Shown here: positions 35,374 to 44,072 of the stretch, piece by piece
How the letters are laid out: the number at the start of each line of letters is the position of its first letter
How positions within the stretch are numbered: the stretch's first letter is position 1
Source of the DNA: Actinomycetota bacterium
Lineage (GTDB): Bacteria > Actinomycetota > UBA4738 > HRBIN12
Direction: 5' to 3'
NCBI GenBank assembly: GCA_026003015.1
Contig: BPGL01000001.1
Span: 1,132,717 to 1,196,716, forward strand
DNA length: 64,000 nt
The notes under the pieces: generated by a model
What the model saw: the letters and a program-made list of their open reading frames with translations, nothing else
Told to the model about the DNA's origin: nothing
The model's database searches: none
Translations under genes and position numbers: made by a program

Positions 35374-35633
35374 CACCCGCGCGTCGGACAGATGACCCAA
35401 CTCAGCCCCCTCCTCGACCACGTTGCATCGGGAGCCGTCCGAATCCGCCCGGGCTACGGCGGCGCGTGGGCGGACTCGACCCTCAAGCTGTCGATTCGAC
35501 TCTACGTGTAGATCGTCGCCGGGCGCAACTGCGCCCCGATGGTCCGCTGATTTGCCATCGGCCAGGGTTCCGGTGTACCAAGAGGCATTGCGTATAGAGG
35601 CGTCACGAGCCGGGCCGCGGCGAAGGAGGCGGG

Positions 35634-36325
35634 ATGCATCGGATCATCGTGGCAGCGGCGGCCTTGCTTATCGCCGGCTGCACGCAGCCGCCCGACCCAA
35701 CCGGAGCAGCGGCGGTCTCTCCGACGAGCACTTCGGGCGCGGCAACGTTCTCGCCGGCGCCGGTGACGGCAAGCCCACCCGCGCCACGAACCGAGGTTCC
35801 CGATCTGATTGGGCTCAACCTGGAAAGGGCCGAGAAGGTGGCGGCGCGGGCCCACCTGCAGATCACCTACGAGGAGAAGCTGTCCCACGAGAAGGCAGGC
35901 AGCATCATCAAGCAAGCTCCCAAGCCAGGAGCGCGGGTCGCTGAGGACTCGACCATCGTGCTGGCCGTTGCCAAACCGTTCCCGGTCATCCCGGACGTGA
36001 TCGGAATGCGGGTAGAGCAGGCCACCAGGGTGCTCAAGAAGGCGGGCTTCCGCACCAAGGTCATCAGATCCGGCACCAGCGGGACGCCGGGAACAGTCAC
36101 GGCCCAGCGCCCTCCCGCGGGGGAGGAGTCCGCCCCGGTATCGTCGTGGCTGTTACGGTTCCGAACTGTACCCCGGGGTACTCCCCTTGCCTCCCACCAG
36201 CCTCCGACTACGACTGCGCGGGCGGGTCCGGTGACGGGCCGAAGTACGTCTACGGGACGGTCCGGGTCACAGGGTACGACCCCTACGGCCTGGATGCCGA
36301 CAACGATGGGTACGGATGCGAGTAG
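35634..36325 (+). CDS. lipoprotein with two PASTA domains and an excalibur domain (frameshifted)
   Basis: ATG with GGAGGCGGG upstream and TATAGA at 35593 as a possible -10. Lipobox LLIAGCTQ, a Ser/Thr/Ala/Pro linker, then two PASTA repeats (VPDLIGLNLERAEKVA and IPDVIGMRVEQATRVLKKAGF). One base is missing near 36135; in the new frame the protein goes on as VAVTVPNCTPGY and YDCAGGSGDGPKYV, ending DADNDGYGCE, the excalibur calcium-binding motif. PASTA binds peptidoglycan or muropeptides, so an envelope role is likely. Confidence 0.72.
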
Positions 36326-36770
36326 GGCGTCGGATTTGAGAGCGGCGAGGGCTCGGCGAGTCTTCGCCGCGCTCCTTGCTCTCAGCGTAATCGCGGCAGC
36401 ATGCGAGTCTGCCAGCAACGGTGGTTCCAACGGCGCCCCGTCCGTCGCGGCAGCGTGTGGCGAGACGGTCCCATGGGGCCAAGCAACCGCACACGTGGGC
36501 GAGTACACATCGGTATCCGGACCGGTTGTCAGCACGTACTACGCAGAGGACAGCAACGGGCAGCCAACCTTTATCAATGTTGGCCGCGACTACCCCGACC
36601 CATCGCGGCTCACCGTGGTGATCTGGGGGGACAGAAGAGCAAACTTCGAACAGCCTCCCGAGAAGGCCTACGAGGGGAAAGTCATTTGCGTGACTGGCCT
36701 CGTCACGATCTACGAAGGGGCGGCTCAGATCGAGGTCACCGAGCCCTCACAGATCGTTGTGAAGAGCTAG
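36306..36770 (+). CDS. lipoprotein with OB-fold-like domain
   Basis: About 154 residues, ATG overlapping the end of the PASTA/excalibur gene by 20 bp; a TTG at 36336 is the alternative start. Lipobox VIAAACES, then a compact beta-rich domain: VGEYTSVSGPVVSTYYAEDS, TFINVGRDYPDPSRLTVVIWG, YEGKVICVTGLVTIYEGAAQIEV. The pattern is that of DNA-binding-like OB folds found in secreted nuclease-associated proteins. Function unknown. Confidence 0.65.
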   Translation: MGTDASRASDLRAARARRVFAALLALSVIAAACESASNGGSNGAPSVAAACGETVPWGQATAHVGEYTSVSGPVVSTYYAEDSNGQPTFINVGRDYPDPSRLTVVIWGDRRANFEQPPEKAYEGKVICVTGLVTIYEGAAQIEVTEPSQIVVKS

Positions 36771-36835
36771 CGCTAGCGGTCCGACATCGGGAACTTCCAC
36801 AAGTCTGCGCGCTCTACTACCGCAACGTCCTCGCT

Positions 36836-37003
36836 GTGCAGCTCCCCTCGTTCCAGGCGCAGACGCCGTGGATGGCGGGCAAGTCGCTCGTCTCCGAGAT
36901 CGGCGGTGTCATCGTGGAGATCGGGCTGCACCCGAAGGGGCTCAGCCCCGTCACGCGGTTCGAGGTCGTCTACACCTTCGAGCCGCGTGAGGATGACTGG
37001 TGA
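36836..37003 (+). CDS. hypothetical fragment
   Basis: A GTG at 36836 opens 55 residues (QLPSFQAQTPWMAGKSLV, then VIVEIGLHPKGLSPVTRFEVVYTFEP). The frame is also open upstream without a better start, so this looks like the end of a lost gene. No family recognised. Ends against the convergent lipoprotein gene. Confidence 0.3.
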   Translation: MQLPSFQAQTPWMAGKSLVSEIGGVIVEIGLHPKGLSPVTRFEVVYTFEPREDDW

Positions 37004-37315
37004 TCAGGCTCGTTGCTCACACGCCGCGACGAGGTCGTCGAGGGCACTGCCCAGGCTCTCGGGGTCAAGCGTCGTCACCGCCGAGACGGCACGGCGGAGC
37101 GGCTCCTGGATGTCCGGGGACGCGAACCGACCGAGGTCGTCTAAGAGGTCGCGCAAGCGCTCCCGCGTCTCGGCCAGCGTGTCCACCCTGTCGGAAGCGT
37201 CCTGGAGGATGTCGCGTGCGGCCAGGCACGTCTCGCGGTCCAGCGTTTCATCGCTTCCTGCGCTGCAGGCGAGGCTCACCAGACCTGCAAGCACGAGTGC
37301 CGTGACGATCCTCAT
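37004..37315 (-). CDS. small helical lipoprotein, unknown function
   Basis: 103 residues from the ATG at 37315 (GAGGTGG seven bases upstream; another ATG three codons earlier is weaker). Lipobox LVSLACSAG followed by a helical domain with heptad-like Leu spacing (RVDTLAETRERLRDLLDDLG) and two cysteines. No family recognised. Ten bp downstream of the truncated recombinase gene. Confidence 0.55.
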   Translation of the reverse strand: MRIVTALVLAGLVSLACSAGSDETLDRETCLAARDILQDASDRVDTLAETRERLRDLLDDLGRFASPDIQEPLRRAVSAVTTLDPESLGSALDDLVAACEQRA

Positions 37316-37325
37316 CGTGGCCACC

Positions 37326-38135
37326 TCACATCACACGCGCCGCCTCGACGGCAGCGGCAACACGTCTGGCGTCTGGGTGCGCGTAGCGCGCGTACTGGGA
37401 TAGGTCGGTGTGCCCCATGGCAGCCTGCCAGGAGCGAGGGTCGGCGACCGCGGCGAGCGCCGAGCCGAACGTGTGGCGCAGCAGGTGCGGCCAGACGCGG
37501 CCGAGGCCGGCGCTCTCAGCCGCGCGGCGGAGCCAGCGCCGGTAGGCCTCGTGGCCGACGCCGAGCAGCGTTTGCTGGCGCGCCTGACCGCGCGGCGGGA
37601 TGGCCAGCAGATGGGCTGCCGCGATCCTCGCTGGCCGCGACAGCTCGACGCGGTACATGCGGCCCCCCTTGGCCGCGGTGGTCCACAGCCATCCCTCCTC
37701 CGGATGCACGTCCTCGCGCCTTAGGGCGACGAGCGAGCCGATGCATAGTCCCGTGCTCGCCTGGAGCAGCACGGCCCAGCCGCGGCGCTCCTCAGCGCGG
37801 AAGGCTGCTCGCACGAGAGCGCGGACCTGCTCGGGCGTGAGGATGTCCGGCGGGCGCGCCACGGGCGCACGCAGCCGCAGCCGTGCTGACGGATCTGGAA
37901 CCTCCGAGCGATGTGACCACCACCGCCAGAAGGCCTGCACGGCCTTGAGCCACTCGCGCCGCGAGCGGCCATGTGCGGGCAGGCTCACGAGGTAGGCCAC
38001 CAGCTCATCTTCCCCCAGCGACCGCGGGTCCCGCAAGCTGTCGGCCATCATGCGGAGCACCCAGTAGCGATAGCTCCGGATCGTCGTCTCGGCGTGCCCG
38101 GTCGCCTCGAGCCATGCCGTCCACGCGCGCCGCGC
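37326..38135 (-). pseudogene. tyrosine recombinase, truncated at the N-terminus
   Basis: The readable frame begins abruptly at ARRAWTAWLEATGHAETTIRSYRYW with no start codon, directly after an IS3 fragment whose TAG stop at 38136-38138 is in the same frame. The catalytic domain keeps HLLRHTFG (His-x-x-Arg), AMGHTD and the nucleophile Tyr in QYARYAHPD, but the first catalytic Arg is replaced: STGLCIGSL where TGLRIGEL is usual. Restarting at GTG/ATG near 38060 would give 244 residues. Probably non-functional; formerly the integrase of this island. Confidence 0.75.
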
Positions 38136-38580
38136 CTAGAGTTCCGCTGCTTTCGTGGACGGTTGAACGCTACGCGACATCAGTCTGATCTTGGGCCCAC
38201 CTCCTCTCGGCGACAGCATCCCGATCGACGAATGCCGGCGCCGCGGGTTGTAGCAGGCCTCAATGAGGTCGAACATGGCCATGCGGGCCTCCGTCCGGTT
38301 GCGGAACGTGGTGCGGTCGATCAGCTCGCACTCCAGCGTGGCTGAGAAGCTCTCCGCGGCGGCGTTGTCATACGCGTCGCCCACGGACCCCGTCGAGGGG
38401 ACGATGCCCGCCCTCCTTGCACCGGCAGCCGAACACGTAGCTCGTGCATTGACACCCCCTATCGGCTTCATCCGCGCGGTCGCCGGGATGGCCCGAGCGA
38501 CCGAACACGTAGCTCGTGTATTGACACCCCCTATCCAAGTGATGGATCAGCCCGGAGGTCGGACGCCGGTTCGCTTGCGA
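38136..38580 (-). mobile_element. remnant of an IS3-family orfB transposase
   Basis: Encodes the end of the DDE domain: SGLIHHLDRGCQYTSYVFG, then the frame-shifted GIVPSTGSVGDAYDNAAAESF (catalytic Glu), EARMAMFDLIEACYNPRRRHSSIG, and an unrelated tail. The first half is missing and an internal segment is duplicated. It replaced the N-terminus of the recombinase gene next to it. Confidence 0.75.
38429..38535. repeat. 35-bp direct repeat, two copies 72 bp apart
   Basis: 38429-38463 and 38501-38535 are identical except for one base (C/T at the 18th position). The period of 72 bp is 24 codons, so the duplication kept the transposase frame (two copies of DRGCQ-TSYVFG). Lies within the IS3 remnant. 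Confidence 0.85.
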
Positions 38581-39020
38581 CGCGCGGAGACCGAGCGCAA
38601 CCACTGCCACATCGGTCCGGACCGAGCGCCTCGAGCGTCCAGGCCGGGACATCGCCCGCCCGCCGGCGCCGGCTCGCCGCAGACCCGACAGCGCAGACGT
38701 CCGTCCCGCGTCGTCCACCGGGCTGGCTCGAAGTCGTGCCGCTCGCGGGCGCGACGCTGACGCCGGGACCGCGCGATCTCCGCCTGCTCGCGGTCGAACG
38801 ACCATCCGGCGCGCTTGAGCGTCCCGTACCACTGGCGGCCGCCGCGAACCACGACGAGGTCCCAGTCGCCCTCGCTGGCCGGGTCGAGCTCCACCTCGGC
38901 CTCGGGCGCCCCCAGCGTCTCGCGCACGAGCGCCTCGACCTGCGAGCCCCAGGCTCGCGGAGCTCCAGCGTCGTCGCGAACCTTGATCCCCTCGGCCGTC
39001 CGCCCCACGTAGCGCGGCAC
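38547..39020 (-). CDS. hypothetical protein with a zinc-ribbon-like tail
   Basis: 157 residues from a GTG at 39020; the frame stays open upstream as GDVLIVP and further, so the true start may be earlier. Acidic first half (QVEALVRETLGAPEAEVELDP, DWDLVVVRGGRQWYG), then a basic stretch (RSRRQRRARERHDFEPARW) and RLRCRVCGEPAPAGGRCPG, a possible zinc site. No family recognised. Sits between the IS3 remnant and a conserved housekeeping gene, so it may be the last gene of the island. Confidence 0.45.
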   Translation of the reverse strand: MPRYVGRTAEGIKVRDDAGAPRAWGSQVEALVRETLGAPEAEVELDPASEGDWDLVVVRGGRQWYGTLKRAGWSFDREQAEIARSRRQRRARERHDFEPARWTTRDGRLRCRVCGEPAPAGGRCPGLDARGARSGPMWQWLRSVSARRKRTGVRPPG

Positions 39021-39223
39021 GATGAGGACGTCGCCAGCCCGCGCGCGGGCCAGCTGCGTCCCGTCGTCCAGCGTGATCCGGGTCCCGTCGGGAGGATCGT
39101 CATGTTGCCGTGAAGCGTATCCCGTGGGTCCGACGTGGGTGGACCAGGGCGCCGATCCCGCCGAACCAATCCCCGCCGCTTGCGCGGACCGGGGACCGGC
39201 CGGGCGTATGCTTCGGCTCCCTG

Positions 39224-40030
39224 ATGAGGCTCGTCACCTACGACCGCGAGGGGCAGCGGCGACTGGGGGCGATCCTCGAGGGTGAGGTGGTCGACCTGCC
39301 CGACGCGGTCGGGCACCCGGCCTTCCCCACCACGCTCGAGGGGCTCGTCTCGAGCAGCCGAGGCTCGATCATGGAGGCCGCGCGAGCCGCGCTCGAGCGC
39401 GACGACGTGTGGGACCACCGGGTGCGACGACCCAGGATCCTCACGCCGCTGTTCCCCCGCTCGCTGCTGGCTCCCGACGCCCTGGAGGTCGAGCGCTCGC
39501 TCGTCGGCCCCGAACAGGAGGTCCCGTGGCCGGTCGGCGCGGCCTGGCTCGTCTACGAGCCGATGGTGGCCGCGGTGATCGGCCTGGAGGGCCACGGCCT
39601 CGGCCCCGAGCAGGTCCGCGGCCACGTCTTCGGCTACACGCTCGTGAGCGACTGGACCGCGCGGGCCGCAAGCGGCGCGCCGATCGAGACGGCCGAGGGG
39701 GTGCCGATCGCGATCGGGCCTTGCGTCGTCACGGCCGACGAGCTCGACCCCCAGTCGATGGTGATCCAGCTCAAGGTCGACGGCGAGGAGATCGCGAAGG
39801 GGAACCTGAACGGCGCCGCCCGCGACCTGTTCGCCCTGGTCGCCCACACGTCGCGGATCGGTCGGCTCGAGCGGGGGGACGCGCTCGCGCTCGGGCCCTT
39901 CGCCCGCTCGGCCCCCGACCCCCGGCGGGAGCTGTGGCCCGGCGCCTTGGTCGAGCTCGCCGCCGAGGGGATCGGCACCCTGCGCAACCGGATCGGTCAG
40001 CCCGGCCCGCGGGCCGTCGCGCACGGCTGA
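39224..40030 (+). CDS. fumarylacetoacetate hydrolase-family protein
   Basis: 268 residues from the ATG at 39224 (MRLVTYDREG, the usual opening of the family); an ATG 38 codons upstream would add an Arg/Pro-rich head unlike relatives. The core has YEPMVAAVIG, VFGYTLVSDWTARA, IGPCVVTADELDPQSM. The family splits C-C bonds or isomerises and decarboxylates small dicarboxylic acids. The canonical metal-binding E-x-E triad is not clear to me (YEPMVAAVIG where YEGELAVVIG is usual), so activity may differ. Confidence 0.82.
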   Translation: MRLVTYDREGQRRLGAILEGEVVDLPDAVGHPAFPTTLEGLVSSSRGSIMEAARAALERDDVWDHRVRRPRILTPLFPRSLLAPDALEVERSLVGPEQEVPWPVGAAWLVYEPMVAAVIGLEGHGLGPEQVRGHVFGYTLVSDWTARAASGAPIETAEGVPIAIGPCVVTADELDPQSMVIQLKVDGEEIAKGNLNGAARDLFALVAHTSRIGRLERGDALALGPFARSAPDPRRELWPGALVELAAEGIGTLRNRIGQPGPRAVAHG

Positions 40031-40078
40031 AACGGCCGAGCGGGCCGTCGCGCGCGACCCATCTCGACCCGAGCGCGT

Positions 40079-40207
40079 CTAGCGGGTCGCCCCGGCCCCG
40101 GCCGTGCGGCGCGCCCGGCGCTGCGCGGCGGCCCGGCGCTCGCGGGCCTTCTTCTTGCGCCGCCGGTCCTTCTTCCACCGGACCTTCGCGCGATCGCCCC
40201 GTCCCAT
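40079..40207 (-). CDS. small basic actinobacterial protein (42 residues)
   Basis: ATG at 40207 overlaps the proC stop (ATGA). Product: MGRGDRAKVRWKKDRRRKKK, then ARERRAAAQRRARRTAG. Very similar short Lys/Arg-rich proteins are widespread behind proC-like genes in actinobacteria; a ribosome- or nucleic-acid-associated role is a guess from the charge. Confidence 0.65.
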   Translation of the reverse strand: MGRGDRAKVRWKKDRRRKKKARERRAAAQRRARRTAGAGATR

Positions 40208-41040
40208 CAGTCCTCCGACTCGTCGCCGCCCTGGGCGAGCTCCTCGCTGCGACGCCGTGCGGCGTCGATCGCGTTGAGGAACGCGGCGCGCACGCCGGCC
40301 TCCTCCAGATGGCGGATCGCCTCGATCGTCGTCCCGCCCGGCGAGGTCACCATCTCGCGGAGCTCCACCGGGTGCTTGCCGGTGTCGCGGAGCATCTTCG
40401 CCGAGCCGAGCATCGTCTGCACGATCAGGTCGGTCGCGACGTCGCGCGAGAGCCCGAGCAGGATGCAGGCCTCGATCATCGCCTCGGCGAGCAGGAAGAA
40501 GTAGGCGGGGCCGCTGCCGCTCGTCGCCGTGACGGCGTCCAGGTGGGTCTCCTTCAGGCGGAGCACCCGGCCGACGTAGCCGAGCAGCTCCTCGGTGATC
40601 GCCAGGTGCCGCTCGGTGGCGGCGCGGCCGGCCGCGATCACCGACATCGCCTCGTCGACCATCACCGGCACGTTCGACATCACGCGCACGACCGGCACCT
40701 CGTCGGGCAGGTGCTTCTCGACGAACGACGTGCGGATCCCCGCGGCGAAGCTCACGACGAGGTCCTCGGGGGTCACGTGCTCGCGGATCTGCGACAGCAG
40801 GACCTCGATGTCCTGGGGCTTGGCCATGAGCACCAGGACGTTGGCCCACCGAGCGGCCTCGGCGTTGTCGAGGGTCGCGGCGATCCCGTACTTGCCCGCG
40901 AGCTCGCGGGCCCGCTCCTCCCGCCGGCAGGTGACCATGAGCTCCTCGACCGAACGCCCGCCGGAGCGGATCAGGCCGGAGATCAGGGCCTCGGCCATCT
41001 TCCCGCCCCCGAGGAACGCCACGCGTCGGTCGTCGCTCAT
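40207..41040 (-). CDS. proC: pyrroline-5-carboxylate reductase
   Basis: 277 residues. Rossmann start VAFLGGGKMAEALISGL, AKPQDIEVLL, VRVMSNVPVMVDEAM and the active-site stretch TATSGSGPAYFFLLAEAM, then VTSPGGTTIEAI near the end. It makes L-proline from P5C with NAD(P)H, the last step of proline biosynthesis. Shares ATGA with the small basic gene downstream; the TetR gene ends 7 bp upstream. Confidence 0.95.
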   Translation of the reverse strand: MSDDRRVAFLGGGKMAEALISGLIRSGGRSVEELMVTCRREERARELAGKYGIAATLDNAEAARWANVLVLMAKPQDIEVLLSQIREHVTPEDLVVSFAAGIRTSFVEKHLPDEVPVVRVMSNVPVMVDEAMSVIAAGRAATERHLAITEELLGYVGRVLRLKETHLDAVTATSGSGPAYFFLLAEAMIEACILLGLSRDVATDLIVQTMLGSAKMLRDTGKHPVELREMVTSPGGTTIEAIRHLEEAGVRAAFLNAIDAARRRSEELAQGGDESED

Positions 41041-41047
41041 CGCGGGC

Positions 41048-41710
41048 TCACGGTACCGAACGGCGCTCGGCCTCGTCCGGGACCGGGGCGATGCCGGTGC
41101 GCAGGACCTCGACGAACTCCTTGATGCGCATCCGCCGACGCTCCGGGTGGCGGTGGATGAGCCCGGGGTCGAGCTCCGCGTCGACCAGGGCGTCTTGGAA
41201 GCGGTCGGCGAGCCAGTCCAGGATCGAGGCGAGCATCTCGGGGTCCACGTCGTCGCGGACCTCGCCGCGGCGCTGACCGAACTCGATGAACTCGAGCGTC
41301 CCGTAGGGGTCCTCCGAGCGCATGAACCGGTCGATCGGCCGGCGGAGCCCGAGCCCGGTGTCGTTGCGCCCGATCTGCGCGACGCGGTGCGGGATCGGGT
41401 CCTCGTGGACGAGGTCCTCGGCGCGCTCGAGCCACCAGTCCAGGGTCGCCCAGAAGCCGCGGTCCACGACCGCCTGCGGCGCCTCGAGCCACGACGGCAG
41501 GCGCGAGACCGCCTCTTGAAAGGTCGCGAGGAACAGCCCCTGCTTGGACCCGAAGTCGAGGAACACCGTCCCCTTGGCGACCCCGACGTCGGCGGCGATG
41601 TCCTCGACCCGCGCGCCTCGGTAGCCGCGCTCGGCGAAACGGCGCATCGCCGCCGCGATGATCCGCTCGCGGCGCGACGCCCCGTCGCGTGCCCGACGCC
41701 CGGCGCTCAC
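41048..41710 (-). CDS. TetR/AcrR-family transcriptional regulator
   Basis: About 220 residues from a GTG at 41710 (an ATG 11 codons upstream is possible). HTH domain RERIIAAAMRRFAERGYRGARVEDIAADVGVAKGTVFLDFGSKQGLF, followed by an all-helical ligand domain. Ligand and targets unknown. Same strand as proC and only 7 bp before it, so the two may be co-transcribed. Confidence 0.9.
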   Translation of the reverse strand: MSAGRRARDGASRRERIIAAAMRRFAERGYRGARVEDIAADVGVAKGTVFLDFGSKQGLFLATFQEAVSRLPSWLEAPQAVVDRGFWATLDWWLERAEDLVHEDPIPHRVAQIGRNDTGLGLRRPIDRFMRSEDPYGTLEFIEFGQRRGEVRDDVDPEMLASILDWLADRFQDALVDAELDPGLIHRHPERRRMRIKEFVEVLRTGIAPVPDEAERRSVP

Positions 41711-42240
41711 GGCCCGACACCGTAGCCCATCGCGGGCGCGCATAGCGGAGCCCGAGGAACCCTCCGGTCGGCGGCCGCCGAAGCGACCCTCCTTCCGGTG
41801 GCCCCCCGGGCTCCGGTGCCCCGAGCGACCTTCGCACGTCCGACGCGCGAGCGTCCGGGCGCGGGCGGGGCCCGGCCGAAGCCTCGGCCTCCGCCGCCAC
41901 CGCGACGGCCGTACCTGCCGGCCCGGTCGTCCGGTGGTCCACCGAGATCGCCCGGGGGCGGTCCCGGCGGTCGCCGGAGGGTCCTGCGCGGACCTCCCGG
42001 CGCCGGAGTTCCGCGTCGGGCCTCGCGGCCCATCGCGTCCCTCCCGAGGACCCGTTCGGCACCTCGCGGCACCGTGCGGGTCCCACCCGGTCTCCTCGCG
42101 TCGGTCACGTCGACCGCTCGGAGCGAGGCGGACTGTATCGGTCGCGCCCAGCTCCGGTCAAGCCGGCGTTCCCGCAGCTCAGAGGGGTTGCCGCTGCATC
42201 GCCGCAGGTCAGCGAGCCCGCAGAAAGAGTGACAAGACCC
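41711..42240. other. 530-bp region without a supported gene
   Basis: Between mshA stop and the TetR start. Open frames exist on both strands, but the products are Pro/Arg/Gly low-complexity (RPKPRPPPPPRRPYL) with no domain, as expected by chance at this GC. It must contain the tetR/proC promoter. No repeat or RNA structure stood out. Confidence 0.5.
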
Positions 42241-43488
42241 TCAGCGCGCGGCCGCGAGCTCCTCGTAGACCGCGCGCATGCGCGCGGCCGACGCCTCCCA
42301 GGTCCACCGCCGCGCGAGCCGCGCCCCGGCCGCGCCGAGGGCGGCCTGGCGCCCCGGGTCCCGCAGGACCTCGAGCAGGGCCGCCGCGTGGTCCCCCGGG
42401 TCGTGCCCCTCCACGAGCAGCCCCGTTCGACCGTGCTCGACGACGATGCGCAGCCCCCCGACGGCCGCGGCGACCACGGGCGTGCCGCAGGCCTGGGCCT
42501 CGAGCGCGACGAGGCCGAACGACTCCGAGCGCGAGGGCACGAGCACGACGTCGGCCGCCGCGTAGAAGTCGGCGAGGCGTCGCTGCGGCTGCGGGGGGAA
42601 GAAGATCACCCGGTCGGCCACACCGAGCGCGCCGGCGAGGTGCATCAGCCCGGCGATGTCCGACCCCCCGTCGTGCCCGCTCGGACCGCCGACGAAGGCC
42701 AGGACGAGGTCGCGGGCGACGACCGGGTCGGACGCGACCGCCTCGGCGAGCGCCCGCACCGCGACGTCGGGCCCCTTGTGCGCCTGGACCCGCCCGACGA
42801 CGAGCGCCAGGCGCAGACCGCTCAGGTGCAGGCGCCGGCGCGCCGCGTCGCGATCGAGCGGCCGGAAGATCGCGGGGTCGACCCCGAGCGGCACGACCCG
42901 GATGCGAGCGGGGTCGGCCCGATACAGCCCGACGAGCTGTCCCGCCTCGGTCGAGGTCGGCGCGACGATCCGGTCCGAGGCGGCGATCGCCCGCTCCTCG
43001 GCGGCGAGCCGCGCCGGCGGCTCCGGCGACTCGCCGAGCGCCAACGCGTAGTTCTTCACCTTGCCCAGGGTGTGGAACGAGCTCACGAGCGGCGTGCCCC
43101 ACAGCTCCCTGACGGCCCGCCCGACCCAGCCCGACAGCCAGTAGTGGCTATGGACGAGGTCGTAGCCGACGCCCGCCTCGCGGACGTGGCGCAGGACCCC
43201 GCCGAGGAAGGTCGGCAGGTAGCGGGGTAGCTCCTCCTTGGGGACCGGGGCGCAGGGCCCCGCCTTGATGCTCACGACGCGGGCGTCGCGGGCGATCGGA
43301 GGGGGCTCGTGGTCGGCGCCCCCGCGACATCGGGTGAACACGTCGACCCGCGCGCCGTCGGCGGCGAGGCGCTCGGCGACCTCGTGGATCGCGACGTTCA
43401 TGCCCCCCGAGTCCCCGATCCCCGGCTGGTCGTTGGGCGACGTGTGCACCGAGATCAGGGCCACCCGGAGCGGGCGCGGGCCGGTCAT
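42241..43488 (-). CDS. mshA: glycosyltransferase, D-inositol-3-phosphate glycosyltransferase-like
   Basis: 415 residues, GT-B fold. The N-terminus VALISVHTSPNDQPGIGDSGGMNVAI is the MshA signature, followed by HSHYWLSGW, the UDP-sugar domain start VVGRVQAHKGPDVAV, and the E-x7-E motif (SRSESFGLVALEAQACGTPVV). MshA transfers GlcNAc to inositol 3-phosphate, the first step of mycothiol synthesis. Some related retaining transferases share the motifs, so specificity needs confirmation. Confidence 0.85.
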   Translation of the reverse strand: MTGPRPLRVALISVHTSPNDQPGIGDSGGMNVAIHEVAERLAADGARVDVFTRCRGGADHEPPPIARDARVVSIKAGPCAPVPKEELPRYLPTFLGGVLRHVREAGVGYDLVHSHYWLSGWVGRAVRELWGTPLVSSFHTLGKVKNYALALGESPEPPARLAAEERAIAASDRIVAPTSTEAGQLVGLYRADPARIRVVPLGVDPAIFRPLDRDAARRRLHLSGLRLALVVGRVQAHKGPDVAVRALAEAVASDPVVARDLVLAFVGGPSGHDGGSDIAGLMHLAGALGVADRVIFFPPQPQRRLADFYAAADVVLVPSRSESFGLVALEAQACGTPVVAAAVGGLRIVVEHGRTGLLVEGHDPGDHAAALLEVLRDPGRQAALGAAGARLARRWTWEASAARMRAVYEELAAAR

Positions 43489-43525
43489 CCTCCGATCGTA
43501 CGGCCGCGCGGACGCAACGCGGGCC

Positions 43526-44071
43526 TCAGCGCAGGGCCAGGGTCGGGTCGTCGCGGTAGCGGCGCTTGAGCTCCTCCTGGAGCGCGTCGAGCGCGCGGAT
43601 CGCGTCGGCCCGGGCCGCCGAGACCGCCTGCTCCTCGGCCGCGAGCGTCTCGATCACCGCCGCAAGCTCCTCGTCGTCGAGCGAGCCGGGATCGGACAGC
43701 GCCACGTCGTTCACGAGCCGCTCGACCCGCCGGCGGGCGAGCAGAACCTCCTCGTCGGGGATCGCGACGCGCACCGCCTCCCCGCGAGAGGTCACGGGGT
43801 GCTCGTCGTCGACGAGGATCTGGGCGAGGCGGTCCACGAGCGGCGCGAGGCCTCCGTCCCCGCCCCGGGCGTCGAGCTCGGCGCGCAGGATCTCCGCCCG
43901 TCCCTGGACCAGCCGCCGCAGCATCGACAGGTACTCCCGCTCGGCCAGGCACTCGTCGCGGCGGGCCCGCAGCTCCTCGATCGGGAGCTCCGCGAGGCCC
44001 TCGAGGAAGCTCGGGTCGCGGATCCGATCGATCCTGCGGTTGCCCACGCTCGGCTCGTCCACGTCGGCCAT
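43526..44071 (-). CDS. RsiG-like anti-sigma factor
   Basis: 181 residues, mainly helical. The coiled-coil part LPIEELRARRDECLAEREYLSMLRRLVQGRAEILRAEL resembles RsiG, which in Streptomyces holds the sporulation sigma WhiG under cyclic-di-GMP control. The remainder is a Glu/Arg-rich helix (LAAEEQAVSAARADAIRALDAL). Whether it binds c-di-GMP here cannot be told. One bp after the sat stop, so translated from the same message. Confidence 0.68.
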   Translation of the reverse strand: MADVDEPSVGNRRIDRIRDPSFLEGLAELPIEELRARRDECLAEREYLSMLRRLVQGRAEILRAELDARGGDGGLAPLVDRLAQILVDDEHPVTSRGEAVRVAIPDEEVLLARRRVERLVNDVALSDPGSLDDEELAAVIETLAAEEQAVSAARADAIRALDALQEELKRRYRDDPTLALR

Positions 44072-44072
44072 C

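Noticed and set aside
41798-42232. Pro/Arg-rich frame between mshA and tetR
   Set aside because: Low complexity, no start signal, equally long frames on the other strand; likely chance.
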